From contig NZ_RZRU01000019.1 in assembly GCF_003997495.1 (NCBI RefSeq), positions 1-64,000 on the forward strand: a DNA stretch of 64,000 nt, given 5' to 3'. The notes beneath the pieces are model-generated. The model ran no database searches and was not told the DNA's origin. It saw only the letters and a program-made list of their open reading frames with translations. Shown one piece after another: positions 54,523 to 63,368 of the stretch (its first letter is position 1; each line of letters opens with the position of its first letter). The stretch is from Mesorhizobium sp. M7A.F.Ca.US.008.03.1.1 (GTDB lineage Bacteria > Pseudomonadota > Alphaproteobacteria > Rhizobiales > Rhizobiaceae). Both the position numbers and the translations under genes were made by a program.

Positions 54523-57500
54523 ATGGATATCGTCAGACTCGCAATCAACAATGCCCGCCTGACCATCTCGGTGCTGGTGTTCCTCATCCTTGCCGGCGCG
54601 GTCGCATACCAGTCGACGCCGAAGGAAGCGGAGCCCGACGTTCCGATTCCGATGATGTATGTCAGCCTGATCTATCAGGGCATTTCGCCCGAGGATTCGG
54701 AGCGGCTTCTGCTGCGGCCGATGGAAAGCAAGCTGAAAAGCCTGAAGGGCCTCAAGGAGATGCGTTCGGCCGCCTTCCAGGGCGGCGGCTACGTGCTGGT
54801 CGAGTTCCAGCCGCAGACCAATCTGGCCACCGCGCTGCAGGACACGCGCAGCAAGGTGCAGGACGCCAAGGCCGACCTGCCGCAGGCGGCGGAAGAACCT
54901 GTCGTCACCGAAGTCAACATTTCCGAATTTCCCGTGCTCGTCGTCACGCTCTCGGGAAATCTGCCCGAACGCGTGCTGACCGCCGCCGCGCGCGAACTGC
55001 GCGACCGTATCGAGGAGGTTCCCGGCGTTCTCGAAGGCTCTCTGCAGGGTGCGCGCGACGATCTCGTCGAGGTCGTCATCGATCCGATGAAGCTGTCTTC
55101 CTATGGGCTGCAACTCGATCAATTGATCGGTGCGGTCGGTAACTCCAACAGCCTGGTCGCCGCCGGCAACATCGAAGGCTCGGAGGGCAAATACGCCGTC
55201 AAGGTGCCGTCGCTGATCGAAACGCCGGAGGATGTCGCCGCACTTCCGGTGGTCGCCGGCCCCAATGCCGTGGTGCAGGCCAAGGACATCGCGACGATCC
55301 GTTCGACCTTCAAGGATGCCGAGACGGTGACCCGCCTCAACGGCAAGCCGGCCATTGCCATCGAAGTCAAGAAGCGCATCGGCTCCAACCTGATCGACAC
55401 CATTGCCAAGGTGCGGACGGTGTCCGACGAGTTCGTCAAGTCCATGCCCGAGGGCATGAACGTCACCTACACTCAGGACAAGTCGGTCTTCGTCAACCAG
55501 TTGCTCGGCGATCTGCAGAACCATGTGATGATCGCCGTCATCCTGGTGTTCATCGTCATCCTCTACGCGCTGTCCGGCCGCGCCTCGCTGCTCATCGGGC
55601 TTGCGATTCCGTCGTCCTTCCTGATCGGCATCCTGCTGCTGGCGATGATGGGCTACACGATCAACATGATCGTGCTGTTCAGCCTGATCCTGGCCGTCGG
55701 CATGCTGGTCGACGACGCCATCATCGTCACCGAGTTCGCCGAACGGCGGATGAGCGAAGGCATGCCGAAGGAGGAAGCCTTCGCGCTCGCCGCCAAGCGC
55801 ATGGCCGGCCCGGTCATCGCCGCGACGATGACGCGCATCGCCGCCTTCTCGCCGCTGCTGTTCTGGCCGGGCATCATCGGCGACTTCATGAAGTACATGC
55901 CGATCACGCTGATCGTCACGCTGTCGGCCTCGATGCTCTATGCGCTTGTCTTCGCGCCGACGCTGGGTGCGATCTTCGCCAAGGCGCCGCCGCATCATGA
56001 GGATGACAATCGCGACGGCTGGTACATGGCGATCGTCAAGCAGGCGGTGCGCTTCCCCATCACCGTGCTGGTGCTGACCGTCGCGCTCTTGTTCGGCGTC
56101 GGCTTTGCCTATTCGAAATACGGCGCCGGCGTCGAGTTCTTCCCGAATGTTGAGCCGGATTACGGCCTGCTCTACGTGCATGCGCGCGGCAATCTTTCGC
56201 TGACCGAAATGGATACCGCGACCAAGATCGCGGAAGACAGGCTGCTCGGCTGGCCGGGTGTGAAGTCGGTCTACACCCGCGTCGGCAAGACGCAAGGCGG
56301 CGGCCAGGATGTTCCCGAAGACGTCGTCGGCGTCATCCAGTACGAATTCATCGACTGGCGCGAGCGCAAGTCGGCGAACCATATCCTGGACGATCTGCGC
56401 GGTGTCATGGCTGGTATTCCCGGCGTCGATGTTGAGGTGCGCGTGCCGGAAGCCGGTCCGCCGACCGGCAAGCCGATCCAGATCAGGCTTTCTGCCGTGG
56501 ATCCCAAGGGGCTCGACGACAAGGCCCGTGAGGTCGCGGCGCGCATCGGCAAGGTGCCCGGCGTCATCGATATTTCCGACGGCCTGCCGCCACCCGGTGT
56601 CGACTGGGCGCTCGAGGTCGACCGTGCCAAGGCGGCGCAGTACGGCATCAGCCCAACCTCGGTCGGCACGGTGGTGCAACTGGTGACCAACGGGCTGAAG
56701 CTCTCGGAATACCGGCCTGCCGGAGCCGACGACGCCGTCGACATAAGACTGCGCCTGCCCGAGGACCGACGCACGCTGTCGACGCTCGACGAACTCAGGG
56801 TGCAGACCTCACAAGGCTCGGTGCCGATCTCGAACTTCGTCGTGCGCAAGCCCGAGCCGACGGTCGGCATCCTCAACCGCATCGACGGCGCGCGTACGGT
56901 GGTCGTCCAGGCCAACGTCGCCGCCGGCGCCCAGGTCGCGGCTGTGCAGGAGCAGGTCACCAAGGCTGTCTCCGATATGGATCTCGGCAGCGGCATCCGC
57001 TGGAAGCTGGCCGGCTCGAACGAGGACAGCGCCGAAGCCAGCGCCTTCCTCAGCAAGGCTTTTGGGGCGGCGATCTTCCTGATCTTCCTGGTGCTTTTGG
57101 CGCAGTTCAACAAGTTCACCAGCGTCTGGCTGGTGCTGTCCTGCGTGGTCATGGCGACGATCGGCGTGTTCCTCGGGCTGCTGATAACAGGCGAGACGTT
57201 CGGCATCGTCATGTCGGGCATCGGCGTCATCGCTCTGGCCGGCGTGGTGGTGAACAACAACATCGTGCTGATCGACACCTATGACCGGCTGCGTGAAGAA
57301 GGCTGGGACAAGGTCGAGGCGGTACTGCAGACCTGCCGTGAGCGTGCCCGCCCGGTCGTGCTGACGGCGGTGTCGGCCATTCTCGGCGTGCTGCCGATCG
57401 CCTTCGGCCTCGGCCTCGAAATCTTCCATCACGAGACGACGATCAACGCGCCGTCGACGCAATGGTGGATTTCGCTGTCCTCGGCGATCGTCTTCGGCCT

Positions 57501-57702
57501 GTCCTTCGCCACGGTGCTGACGCTGGTGGTGACGCCGTCGATGCTGATCGTGTTCACCCGCGCCAAGGTCAAGCCGGGCGCACGGCGCGGCTGGTTCAGC
57601 CGGCTGTTTCGGGGTGGCAAGGGCGAGATTTCCTCGACCGATGCGCAGGGGCAGGATACCGGAGCCGAGCCGGATGTCGCCTTTCCGAAAGCCGCCGAAT
57701 AG
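54523..57702 (+). CDS. RND-family efflux transporter, inner-membrane pump
   Basis: This 1059-aa protein has the AcrB/MdtB plan: a membrane helix near residues 10-30, a large periplasmic loop, helices about 330-540, a second periplasmic loop and helices about 850-1035. Conserved segments are AVGMLVDDAIIVTEFAERRM with the proton-relay Asp pair, and GVVVNNNIVLIDTYDRLREEG in the second half. It pumps an unknown compound in exchange for protons. It follows the adaptor by 87 bp and ends at a strong terminator. Confidence 0.93.
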   Translation: MDIVRLAINNARLTISVLVFLILAGAVAYQSTPKEAEPDVPIPMMYVSLIYQGISPEDSERLLLRPMESKLKSLKGLKEMRSAAFQGGGYVLVEFQPQTNLATALQDTRSKVQDAKADLPQAAEEPVVTEVNISEFPVLVVTLSGNLPERVLTAAARELRDRIEEVPGVLEGSLQGARDDLVEVVIDPMKLSSYGLQLDQLIGAVGNSNSLVAAGNIEGSEGKYAVKVPSLIETPEDVAALPVVAGPNAVVQAKDIATIRSTFKDAETVTRLNGKPAIAIEVKKRIGSNLIDTIAKVRTVSDEFVKSMPEGMNVTYTQDKSVFVNQLLGDLQNHVMIAVILVFIVILYALSGRASLLIGLAIPSSFLIGILLLAMMGYTINMIVLFSLILAVGMLVDDAIIVTEFAERRMSEGMPKEEAFALAAKRMAGPVIAATMTRIAAFSPLLFWPGIIGDFMKYMPITLIVTLSASMLYALVFAPTLGAIFAKAPPHHEDDNRDGWYMAIVKQAVRFPITVLVLTVALLFGVGFAYSKYGAGVEFFPNVEPDYGLLYVHARGNLSLTEMDTATKIAEDRLLGWPGVKSVYTRVGKTQGGGQDVPEDVVGVIQYEFIDWRERKSANHILDDLRGVMAGIPGVDVEVRVPEAGPPTGKPIQIRLSAVDPKGLDDKAREVAARIGKVPGVIDISDGLPPPGVDWALEVDRAKAAQYGISPTSVGTVVQLVTNGLKLSEYRPAGADDAVDIRLRLPEDRRTLSTLDELRVQTSQGSVPISNFVVRKPEPTVGILNRIDGARTVVVQANVAAGAQVAAVQEQVTKAVSDMDLGSGIRWKLAGSNEDSAEASAFLSKAFGAAIFLIFLVLLAQFNKFTSVWLVLSCVVMATIGVFLGLLITGETFGIVMSGIGVIALAGVVVNNNIVLIDTYDRLREEGWDKVEAVLQTCRERARPVVLTAVSAILGVLPIAFGLGLEIFHHETTINAPSTQWWISLSSAIVFGLSFATVLTLVVTPSMLIVFTRAKVKPGARRGWFSRLFRGGKGEISSTDAQGQDTGAEPDVAFPKAAE

Positions 57703-57720
57703 ACCAATGCCGATTTGACC

Positions 57721-57757
57721 GCAAAAGGCCGCCCGGAACAACCGGGCGGCCTTTTGC
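57721..57757 (+). terminator. Rho-independent terminator after the RND operon
   Basis: A 16-bp perfect stem from 57721-57736 (GCAAAAGGCCGCCCGG) to 57742-57757 with a five-base loop; its outer part provides the A/T tails for both directions. Confidence 0.88.
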
Positions 57758-57794
57758 ATTGTTCTCGGACGAAACGTCGAACTGCGGGGTTCTC

Positions 57795-57953
57795 ATGCCG
57801 ATCACCACCATCATCATCATCGTCCTGATCCTTATCCTCATCGGCGCGGTGCCGGCGTGGCCGCATTCGCGCTCCTGGGGTTATGGGCCGTCGGGTATTG
57901 TCGGCGTGGTGCTGGTGGTGCTCATGGTGTTGCTGTTGATGGGACGGATCTGA
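57795..57953 (+). CDS. Small hydrophobic DUF3309-type protein
   Basis: This 52-aa peptide (MPITTIIIIVLILILIG...) has two membrane segments around a short PAWPHSRSWGYGPSG loop, the pattern of DUF3309 proteins common in proteobacteria. Function is unknown. No strong ribosome site is seen, but size, composition and the conserved loop support a real gene. Confidence 0.75.
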   Translation: MPITTIIIIVLILILIGAVPAWPHSRSWGYGPSGIVGVVLVVLMVLLLMGRI

Positions 57954-58013
57954 GGCGCGCTCTCGGCGGAGATTTTTCAGTGTGCGTAGGGGGTACCCCC
58001 GTCATCGCGGAAG

Positions 58014-58973
58014 TCAGGCAGCTTTCGCAACGCCGGTCACGGTGGCAATGCCGATATCCCGGAGAGCTTCAGTGATGGCCTGATCCAGCGGCGTGTGCGG
58101 GATCGCACCGATGAAGCCTTCCAGCCTTGCCGACGCCAGTTGGTGCGGTTCGAAGCGCAGATAGGACATCGACACGATCTCACGCCACATCGCCACGAAC
58201 GGGCTACCGGCGCGCAGCACCCACCAGGCCATTGAGGTCATCTTGAGCGGGCGTCCAAGCGCCTTCTCCGCGGCTGCCTTGATCTCCAGGTCGGTGACGG
58301 GATGGCCTCGAAAGTTGAAGGCTTCATAGGCGCCGAGCTTGTCCAGGTTCTGCGCCAGTCCGACGAAAGCCCTGGCCAGATCCGGCAGGTAGGCCCATTC
58401 ATGCACGAGGTCGACCGGGCCGGGCGCCGTATAGATACCCTTGTTGATCTTGGCGGCGACGACCAGGTCGAACCACGAGCCGCTGCCGGTGCCGCCGAAG
58501 AAGTCGCCGGCCCGCAAAATGATGGTGCGGACGCGGCGCGCTTCGGCCTCGCGGTGAAACAGGTCCTCCATGGCGACGCGGATGCGCCCCTTCTCGGTCG
58601 TCGGGCGGAACGGCGTGTCTTCCGTGATCACCTCCGGCATCGGCGATCCGTAATTGTATACGGTCCCGGGAAAGAGATGCAGGGCGTTGTTGGCATGGCA
58701 AGCGGCCATGACATTCTCGGCGATCGGCAGGCACTTGACCCATTCCGTGTAGATCGGGTTGAGGCCGTTGAAGATGATGTCGACACCTTCCGTGGCGTGG
58801 ATCAGCGCTTCCCTGTCGAGCGCGTCACCGGCAACGGCCGTAGCGCCTTCAAGTTCAGTTGGCAGTTTGCCGTTGCGGGTGACGGCGCGGACCTCGTAGC
58901 CCGCGTCGATGAAGGCCTTGGCGACCACGCGGCCGAGCCGGCCACTGGCACCGAGAATTGCGATCTTGGTCAT
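58014..58973 (-). CDS. NAD(P)-dependent epimerase/dehydratase-like protein
   Basis: This 319-aa protein begins MTKIAILGASGRLGRVV, an extended short-chain dehydrogenase NAD(P) loop (GASGRLG). It continues with VIFNG-like and YNYGSPMPE segments of atypical sugar-epimerase relatives. The substrate is unknown. It is on the same strand as the DUF680 gene upstream (54 bp), and both diverge from the LysR gene, so LysR may control them. The start at 58973 fits the conserved N-terminus; an in-frame ATG at 59015 is unlikely. Confidence 0.83.
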   Translation of the reverse strand: MTKIAILGASGRLGRVVAKAFIDAGYEVRAVTRNGKLPTELEGATAVAGDALDREALIHATEGVDIIFNGLNPIYTEWVKCLPIAENVMAACHANNALHLFPGTVYNYGSPMPEVITEDTPFRPTTEKGRIRVAMEDLFHREAEARRVRTIILRAGDFFGGTGSGSWFDLVVAAKINKGIYTAPGPVDLVHEWAYLPDLARAFVGLAQNLDKLGAYEAFNFRGHPVTDLEIKAAAEKALGRPLKMTSMAWWVLRAGSPFVAMWREIVSMSYLRFEPHQLASARLEGFIGAIPHTPLDQAITEALRDIGIATVTGVAKAA

Positions 58974-59027
58974 TGGAAGCACTCCTGGGTTGGGATTTGC
59001 GTGGTCGGTAGGCAAGCGCGATCGGGA

Positions 59028-59237
59028 TCAGCGGCTGCCGAAGAGGTCGCGGTTGCTGCCTTGCGTGACCGGCTGCCGGATGGCCGCATCCGGGTTGTGG
59101 ATCGCAGCGGTGGTCGTGTTGTCGGTGCTGGTGACAGCCGGCTGGCTGGCGTCGTTCGAACCAAACTTGTCGCTGCAGGCAAAAGCGGCGCTGACGGAAA
59201 TGAGGATGGCGGCGGTGGTGAGAGCGATCTTGGTCAT
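59028..59237 (-). CDS. Small exported DUF680-type protein
   Basis: This 69-aa protein has a signal peptide (MTKIALTTAAILISVSAAFACSD) and the DUF680-like tail with SDKFGSNDASQPAV and SNRDLFGSR. The family is known mainly from Mesorhizobium, of unknown function. GGAGAACTC stands upstream. It lies between the LysR gene and the epimerase-like gene and was probably acquired or kept as part of that divergent unit. Confidence 0.75.
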   Translation of the reverse strand: MTKIALTTAAILISVSAAFACSDKFGSNDASQPAVTSTDNTTTAAIHNPDAAIRQPVTQGSNRDLFGSR

Positions 59238-59339
59238 CTGAGTTCTCCTGGTTGGTGGTTGCAGTCCGTGTTGGTGTCTGCAGCCGGAATATGGTCGCTC
59301 CGAATGCGAATGGAAATTGACTGCGGATGGCGTTCTGAT

Positions 59340-59353
59340 ATTCATAAATGAAT
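59340..59353. promoter_or_regulatory. Palindrome at the LysR start
   Basis: ATTCAT (59340-59345) and ATGAAT (59348-59353) form a perfect inverted repeat with two central bases, running into the ATG of the LysR gene (59352). It could be a LysR-type autoregulatory site, in the 114-bp gap to the DUF680 gene. Confidence 0.45.
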
Positions 59354-60260
59354 GGCGGAAATCGACTGGAACCTGATCAAGAGCTTTGTCACCGTGGCGG
59401 AAACCGGCAGCCTGTCGGCCGCCGCGCGAAAGCTTTCGGCCAGCCAGCCGACGCTTGGCCGTCACATCGGCGAGTTGGAACAGGCGCTGGGCGTCACGCT
59501 GTTCCGTCGAGGACGGCACGGCTACGAACTGACGGAGGCCGGCAGCACGCTGTTCGAACGCGGCAAGGCGGTCAGCGAGCAGGCAAGCGCCTTCTCACTC
59601 CTGGCGCTGGGCTCTGTCGAGGCCATCGAAGGCACGGTGCGCATCGCTGCCAGCGAGGTCGTGGCGGCCTATGTCCTGCCTGAGATGACGATGCGGCTGG
59701 GGATCGAGGAGCCCGGCATCGAGGTCGAGATCGTTGCTTCCAACCAGGTCGAGAACCTGCTGCGTCGAGATGCCGATATCGCCATCCGCATGGTCAAGCC
59801 GGCGCAGAACGAGCTGATGGCACGCAAGGTCTGCGATATCGAGCTCTGCGCCTGCGCCGCCAAATCCTATCTCGACAGGCGCGGCCGTCCGCTGAAGCCC
59901 GCCGATCTTGTCGGCCACGATCTGGTCGGCTTCGACCGCGGCGACGAGATCATCAGGGGCTTTACCCAGCATGGCATCCCCGTCACCCGGGGCAGCTTCC
60001 GCTTCAGGGCCGACAACCAGATCGTTTTGTGGGAAGCGGTGCGGGCCGGAAACGGCATTGGCCTCGGCCAGGAGCCGCTGGCCGACAGGGATCCTTTGAT
60101 GGAGAAGGTGCTGCCTGACCTACCGCTGCCAGTTCTGCCGGTGTGGCTGGCGATGCATCGCGACGTGCGTACCAGCGTGCGCATCCGCCGTGTAGTGGAT
60201 TTCCTCCATGAGGAGCTGAAACGCTATTCGGCGGGTGCCGGCGCGAATTCGGCGCGGTGA
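59352..60260 (+). CDS. LysR-family transcriptional regulator
   Basis: This 302-aa protein has the LysR helix-turn-helix (about residues 6-62; NLIKSFVTVAETGSLSAAARKL, SQPTLGRHIGELEQALGV) and a substrate-binding domain. It diverges from the DUF680 and epimerase-like genes, which it may regulate. Its 3' end overlaps the convergent MFS gene by 37 bp. The inducer is unknown. Confidence 0.9.
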   Translation: MAEIDWNLIKSFVTVAETGSLSAAARKLSASQPTLGRHIGELEQALGVTLFRRGRHGYELTEAGSTLFERGKAVSEQASAFSLLALGSVEAIEGTVRIAASEVVAAYVLPEMTMRLGIEEPGIEVEIVASNQVENLLRRDADIAIRMVKPAQNELMARKVCDIELCACAAKSYLDRRGRPLKPADLVGHDLVGFDRGDEIIRGFTQHGIPVTRGSFRFRADNQIVLWEAVRAGNGIGLGQEPLADRDPLMEKVLPDLPLPVLPVWLAMHRDVRTSVRIRRVVDFLHEELKRYSAGAGANSAR

Positions 60261-61399
60261 GCGAGCCCGGCCATCAGCAACACGATGATCAGCAGTCCCG
60301 ACATGGTGATGAAGATCGGGCCGAAGCTGGAATGCTCGGCAACGAAGCCGATCGCCGACGGCGCCACCAGTATGCCGCAGTATCCGATAGTGGTGACCAC
60401 GCTCATGCCGGTGCCAGAAGACATGCCTTCCTGGTTGCCGCCGGCCGAAAAGATGATCGGCACCATATTGGCGATGCCGAAGCCGCAAAAGGCAAAGGCT
60501 GCAATGGCGAGCCAGGGCGAGGGCGCCAGGCCAGCCACCAGCATGCCGACCGCGGCTACGAGGGCCGACACGCGCAGCGTCGTCACCGCGCCGAAGCGAT
60601 TGCGTATGCCGTCGCCGAAGAACCGCGTGACCGCCATGACGCCCGAAAATCCGGCGTAGGCGAGGCCGGCAACGGCGAGATCGGCGCCGAGCTCCTGGCG
60701 CAGATACAGGGCGGCCCAGTCGAGCACCGCTCCTTCGGAGATCATCGCCAGCAGCGCCATCAGTCCGACCAGATAAACCAGCGGGTTTGCCGGCAGTGCG
60801 AATTTGTGGTGCTCGGCCGCCTGCGGGCTGTCTTCGGTGAGGAGATGGCGAACGGCCACCGCGATCACCGCGAAGGCAAACGCCGTTACCGCCGCCGCGT
60901 GGGCGAGGTGGCCGTAGTGCTGGATGGCAAAGCCGCCGAGGCCGCCGCCGGCGAAACCGCCGAGACTCCAGAAGCCGTGCGAGGACGACATGACGGCGCG
61001 GGAGAGCCGCCGTTCGACCACCACGGCATTGGCATTCATGGCAACGTCCATGCCACCGATCGAGCCGCCGAAGATGATCATGGCCGCGGCCGCCAGCGGT
61101 ACGTTGGGCGCCAGCGCCACGACCATGAGACCGAGGCTGCCGCACAGGGCGAACCAGCGCAGCACGGTGCGCGAACCATGTCTCGAGATCAAATGGCCGC
61201 ACCAGGTCATCGCGACGACGGCGCCGACCCCGAATAAGAGAATCAGCAGGCCGAGCGTGAACTTCGAAATCTCCAGCCGGGTCAGGAACACCGGAATCTG
61301 CGGCGCCCAGCTGCCCGTCAGGAAGCCGTTGGCGAGGAAAATGGCCGCGAGCGCCCATCGTCCGCGAATGGCAGTCAGCTTGGCAGTTGACGCGTTCAT
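60224..61399 (-). CDS. Major facilitator superfamily transporter
   Basis: This 391-aa protein has twelve predicted helices, an early GFLTGSWAPQIPVFL, the loop 2-3 region CGHLISRHGSRTVLRW and GGSIGGMDVAMNANAVVVE, features of an MFS subfamily of small-molecule exporters. The substrate is unknown. The start at 61399 fits hydrophobicity; an in-frame ATG at 61450 adds 17 residues. It is convergent with and overlaps the LysR gene. Confidence 0.86.
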   Translation of the reverse strand: MNASTAKLTAIRGRWALAAIFLANGFLTGSWAPQIPVFLTRLEISKFTLGLLILLFGVGAVVAMTWCGHLISRHGSRTVLRWFALCGSLGLMVVALAPNVPLAAAAMIIFGGSIGGMDVAMNANAVVVERRLSRAVMSSSHGFWSLGGFAGGGLGGFAIQHYGHLAHAAAVTAFAFAVIAVAVRHLLTEDSPQAAEHHKFALPANPLVYLVGLMALLAMISEGAVLDWAALYLRQELGADLAVAGLAYAGFSGVMAVTRFFGDGIRNRFGAVTTLRVSALVAAVGMLVAGLAPSPWLAIAAFAFCGFGIANMVPIIFSAGGNQEGMSSGTGMSVVTTIGYCGILVAPSAIGFVAEHSSFGPIFITMSGLLIIVLLMAGLAHRAEFAPAPAE

Positions 61400-61516
61400 G
61401 AGGCGAATCCCGCTGAAAATGGCTTCGCGCGGCAAATTAGATCGATTCAATTTTCAGTCAAGGCTCTTTCGGGAGCCATTTTTGAGCCATAGCCTCGAGC
61501 GATCGCTGGGGCGGCC

Positions 61517-61825
61517 TTAATGGTCCTTGGGGCGCCTTGCCTCGAATTCGGCCTTCTTGGCGTCGGAGGCCTCGGTCTGGTTGAGCGCCTGCCATTGCGC
61601 ATAAGGCATGCCGTAGACGATCTCGCGCGACTGATCCTTGGTGAGATCGACGCCCTCGGCATTGGCTGCCTCCCGATACCAGTTCGACAGGCAGTTGCGG
61701 CAGAAGCCGGCGAGGTTCATGAGGTCGATGTTCTGCACATCGTTGCGCTCGCGCAGATGTTCGACCAGCCGGCGGAAGGCGGCCGCCTCGAAATCGCGTT
61801 GCTGCTCGTTGCTGAGTTCGGTCAT
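61517..61825 (-). CDS. DUF1244 family protein
   Basis: This 102-aa protein contains FCRNCLSNWYREAAN, the Cys pair of DUF1244, and the DQSREIVYGMPYAQW segment. It has no signal peptide and no known function. The start at 61825 follows GGAGG five bases upstream; an in-frame ATG at 61840 encodes that same site. It is 11 bp downstream of the amidohydrolase gene on the same strand. Confidence 0.88.
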   Translation of the reverse strand: MTELSNEQQRDFEAAAFRRLVEHLRERNDVQNIDLMNLAGFCRNCLSNWYREAANAEGVDLTKDQSREIVYGMPYAQWQALNQTEASDAKKAEFEARRPKDH

Positions 61826-61836
61826 CGAAACCTCCG

Positions 61837-62634
61837 TCATAGCGGCCCGGTGCGCGAGCCGAACATCTTCACCACATGTATATCGGGACGGCGGTCGATG
61901 GCGTCAACGATCGGCGCCAGCCGTTCGGCCCAGGCGAGCGCGCCCTTCTGGTCCGATATCAGATCCTGTCGGATCTCGATCAGCGCATGGGCGAAGCCGT
62001 TAATGATGGCGTGCTTGTACATGGTGTCGCCGCGCAGTGCGCCGTCATAAGGTTCGTTGTCGCCGACGACGAGGTTCTTGTCCTCCGCCAGCATGTCGAT
62101 CAGCGGCCGCGCCACGCGGTCGTCGAGGTCCCACAGGATGCCGACGTGCCAAGGACGCTGGATTCCTTGCATGGCAGGAGTGAAGGAATGCACCGAGAAG
62201 ATGAAGGGCGCCTGGGCGGAAGCCTGTGCGACCGAGGCGATCATGGCGCCGACGGCGTCGTGATAGGGCCGGTAGAACCTGTCGAGCCGCCTCTCGCGCT
62301 CCTCGGCAGCGATGGGGTAGTTCCCAGGTACGACGGTGCCGTCATAAAGCTGGCGAATGAGCGTCGGGTCGTCTTCGCCGCGATTGGGATCGATCAGCAA
62401 CCGCGAAAAATTGGCGAGCACCGCCGGCACGCCGAGCAGGGCAGCCAGTTCGCGCGTCACCGCCTCGACGCCGATGTCATAGGCGATGTGGCGGTCGAAC
62501 TCGGCTGAGGGCAGGCCGAGGCTGCCGTAGTCGTCGGGCAGGTCGCGACGGGCGTGATCGCCCAACAGCACGATGCCTCGCCTGCGGTCGCCCTCGATGA
62601 TGTCGAAAGGCGCGAAAACTGTGGATCGGGTCAT
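61837..62634 (-). CDS. N-formylglutamate amidohydrolase family protein
   Basis: This 265-aa protein has the N-formylglutamate amidohydrolase fold features: LLGDHARRDLPDDYG (metal-binding His/Asp), the SRLLIDPNRGEDD segment, FSVHSFTPAMQG and PYDG. The named activity releases formate from N-formyl-L-glutamate in histidine breakdown, but no hut genes are here, so the substrate is open. The start at 62634 is the first ATG of the conserved part. It is followed by the DUF1244 gene. Confidence 0.86.
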   Translation of the reverse strand: MTRSTVFAPFDIIEGDRRRGIVLLGDHARRDLPDDYGSLGLPSAEFDRHIAYDIGVEAVTRELAALLGVPAVLANFSRLLIDPNRGEDDPTLIRQLYDGTVVPGNYPIAAEERERRLDRFYRPYHDAVGAMIASVAQASAQAPFIFSVHSFTPAMQGIQRPWHVGILWDLDDRVARPLIDMLAEDKNLVVGDNEPYDGALRGDTMYKHAIINGFAHALIEIRQDLISDQKGALAWAERLAPIVDAIDRRPDIHVVKMFGSRTGPL

Positions 62635-62879
62635 TGGCGGGGAATGGTCTGTTCGCTGGCTTCCGGGGAGGGTGCTATCGTCATTCCACGAAGACGACGC
62701 TTGCGCAATGCCGTTGTTTGGCCAAGGTTTCCCGGGAAATCTGGCACAAGTCGGCGAGTTGTGCGCCGGAGCCTTTCTAAATCGATTGGAATTGGACAAA
62801 ACGGTGCGTTGACATGCGCCCGGACTTTTCCGAAAAGGGGCGCAGAGAGATGCTGATGTGGTTTTTGAGGGGTTTTCGG

Positions 62880-63368
62880 ATGAGTTCCGCCGGCGGGCAG
62901 CGCATGCGCTCTGCCTTTGCCATGCCGCTCCTCACTCTTGCGATCGGCCTGTCGGCGATGGTCGTGGCTTCGCCGGCGCGCGCCGATTTCCGCGTCTGCA
63001 ACGCCACGCAGAACCTGGTCGGCGTCGGCATCGGCTATCGCGCCAAGGCCGGGTGGATCACCGAAGGCTGGTGGCACATCGAGGGATCGAGCTGCAAGAC
63101 GCTGATCGAAGGGCCGCTGTCATCAAGGTTTTACTATCTTTATGCAGAAGACGCCGAACGCGGTGGACGCTGGGACGGCCCGATCAACATGTGCGTGGCT
63201 GAAAAAGAGTTCAAGATCGCAGGCGTAACCGACTGCGTCGCCCGGGGCTTCCAGCGCGCCGGATTCCAGGAATATGACACGGGCGAACAGGCAAGCTGGA
63301 TGGTCCAGCTGACCGATGAGTCCACAACGGGAGGCGCTCCAGCCGCCCCGGGAACAAACAGTCAATGA
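62880..63368 (+). CDS. Exported DUF1036 protein
   Basis: This 162-aa protein has a signal peptide (ending SPARA, about residue 35) and the DUF1036 domain: FRVCNATQNLVGVGIGYRAK, TEGWWHIEGSSC and YLYAED. Function is unknown. GAGGGG seven bases before 62880 supports that start; an in-frame ATG at 62814 adds 22 residues. It overlaps the pyruvate kinase start by four bases (ATGA), an arrangement that suggests co-expression. Confidence 0.85.
   Translation: MSSAGGQRMRSAFAMPLLTLAIGLSAMVVASPARADFRVCNATQNLVGVGIGYRAKAGWITEGWWHIEGSSCKTLIEGPLSSRFYYLYAEDAERGGRWDGPINMCVAEKEFKIAGVTDCVARGFQRAGFQEYDTGEQASWMVQLTDESTTGGAPAAPGTNSQ

Noticed and set aside
54517..56679. 720-codon frame opposite the RND pump
   Set aside because: His/Asp/Arg-rich shadow of a certain gene, no motif.
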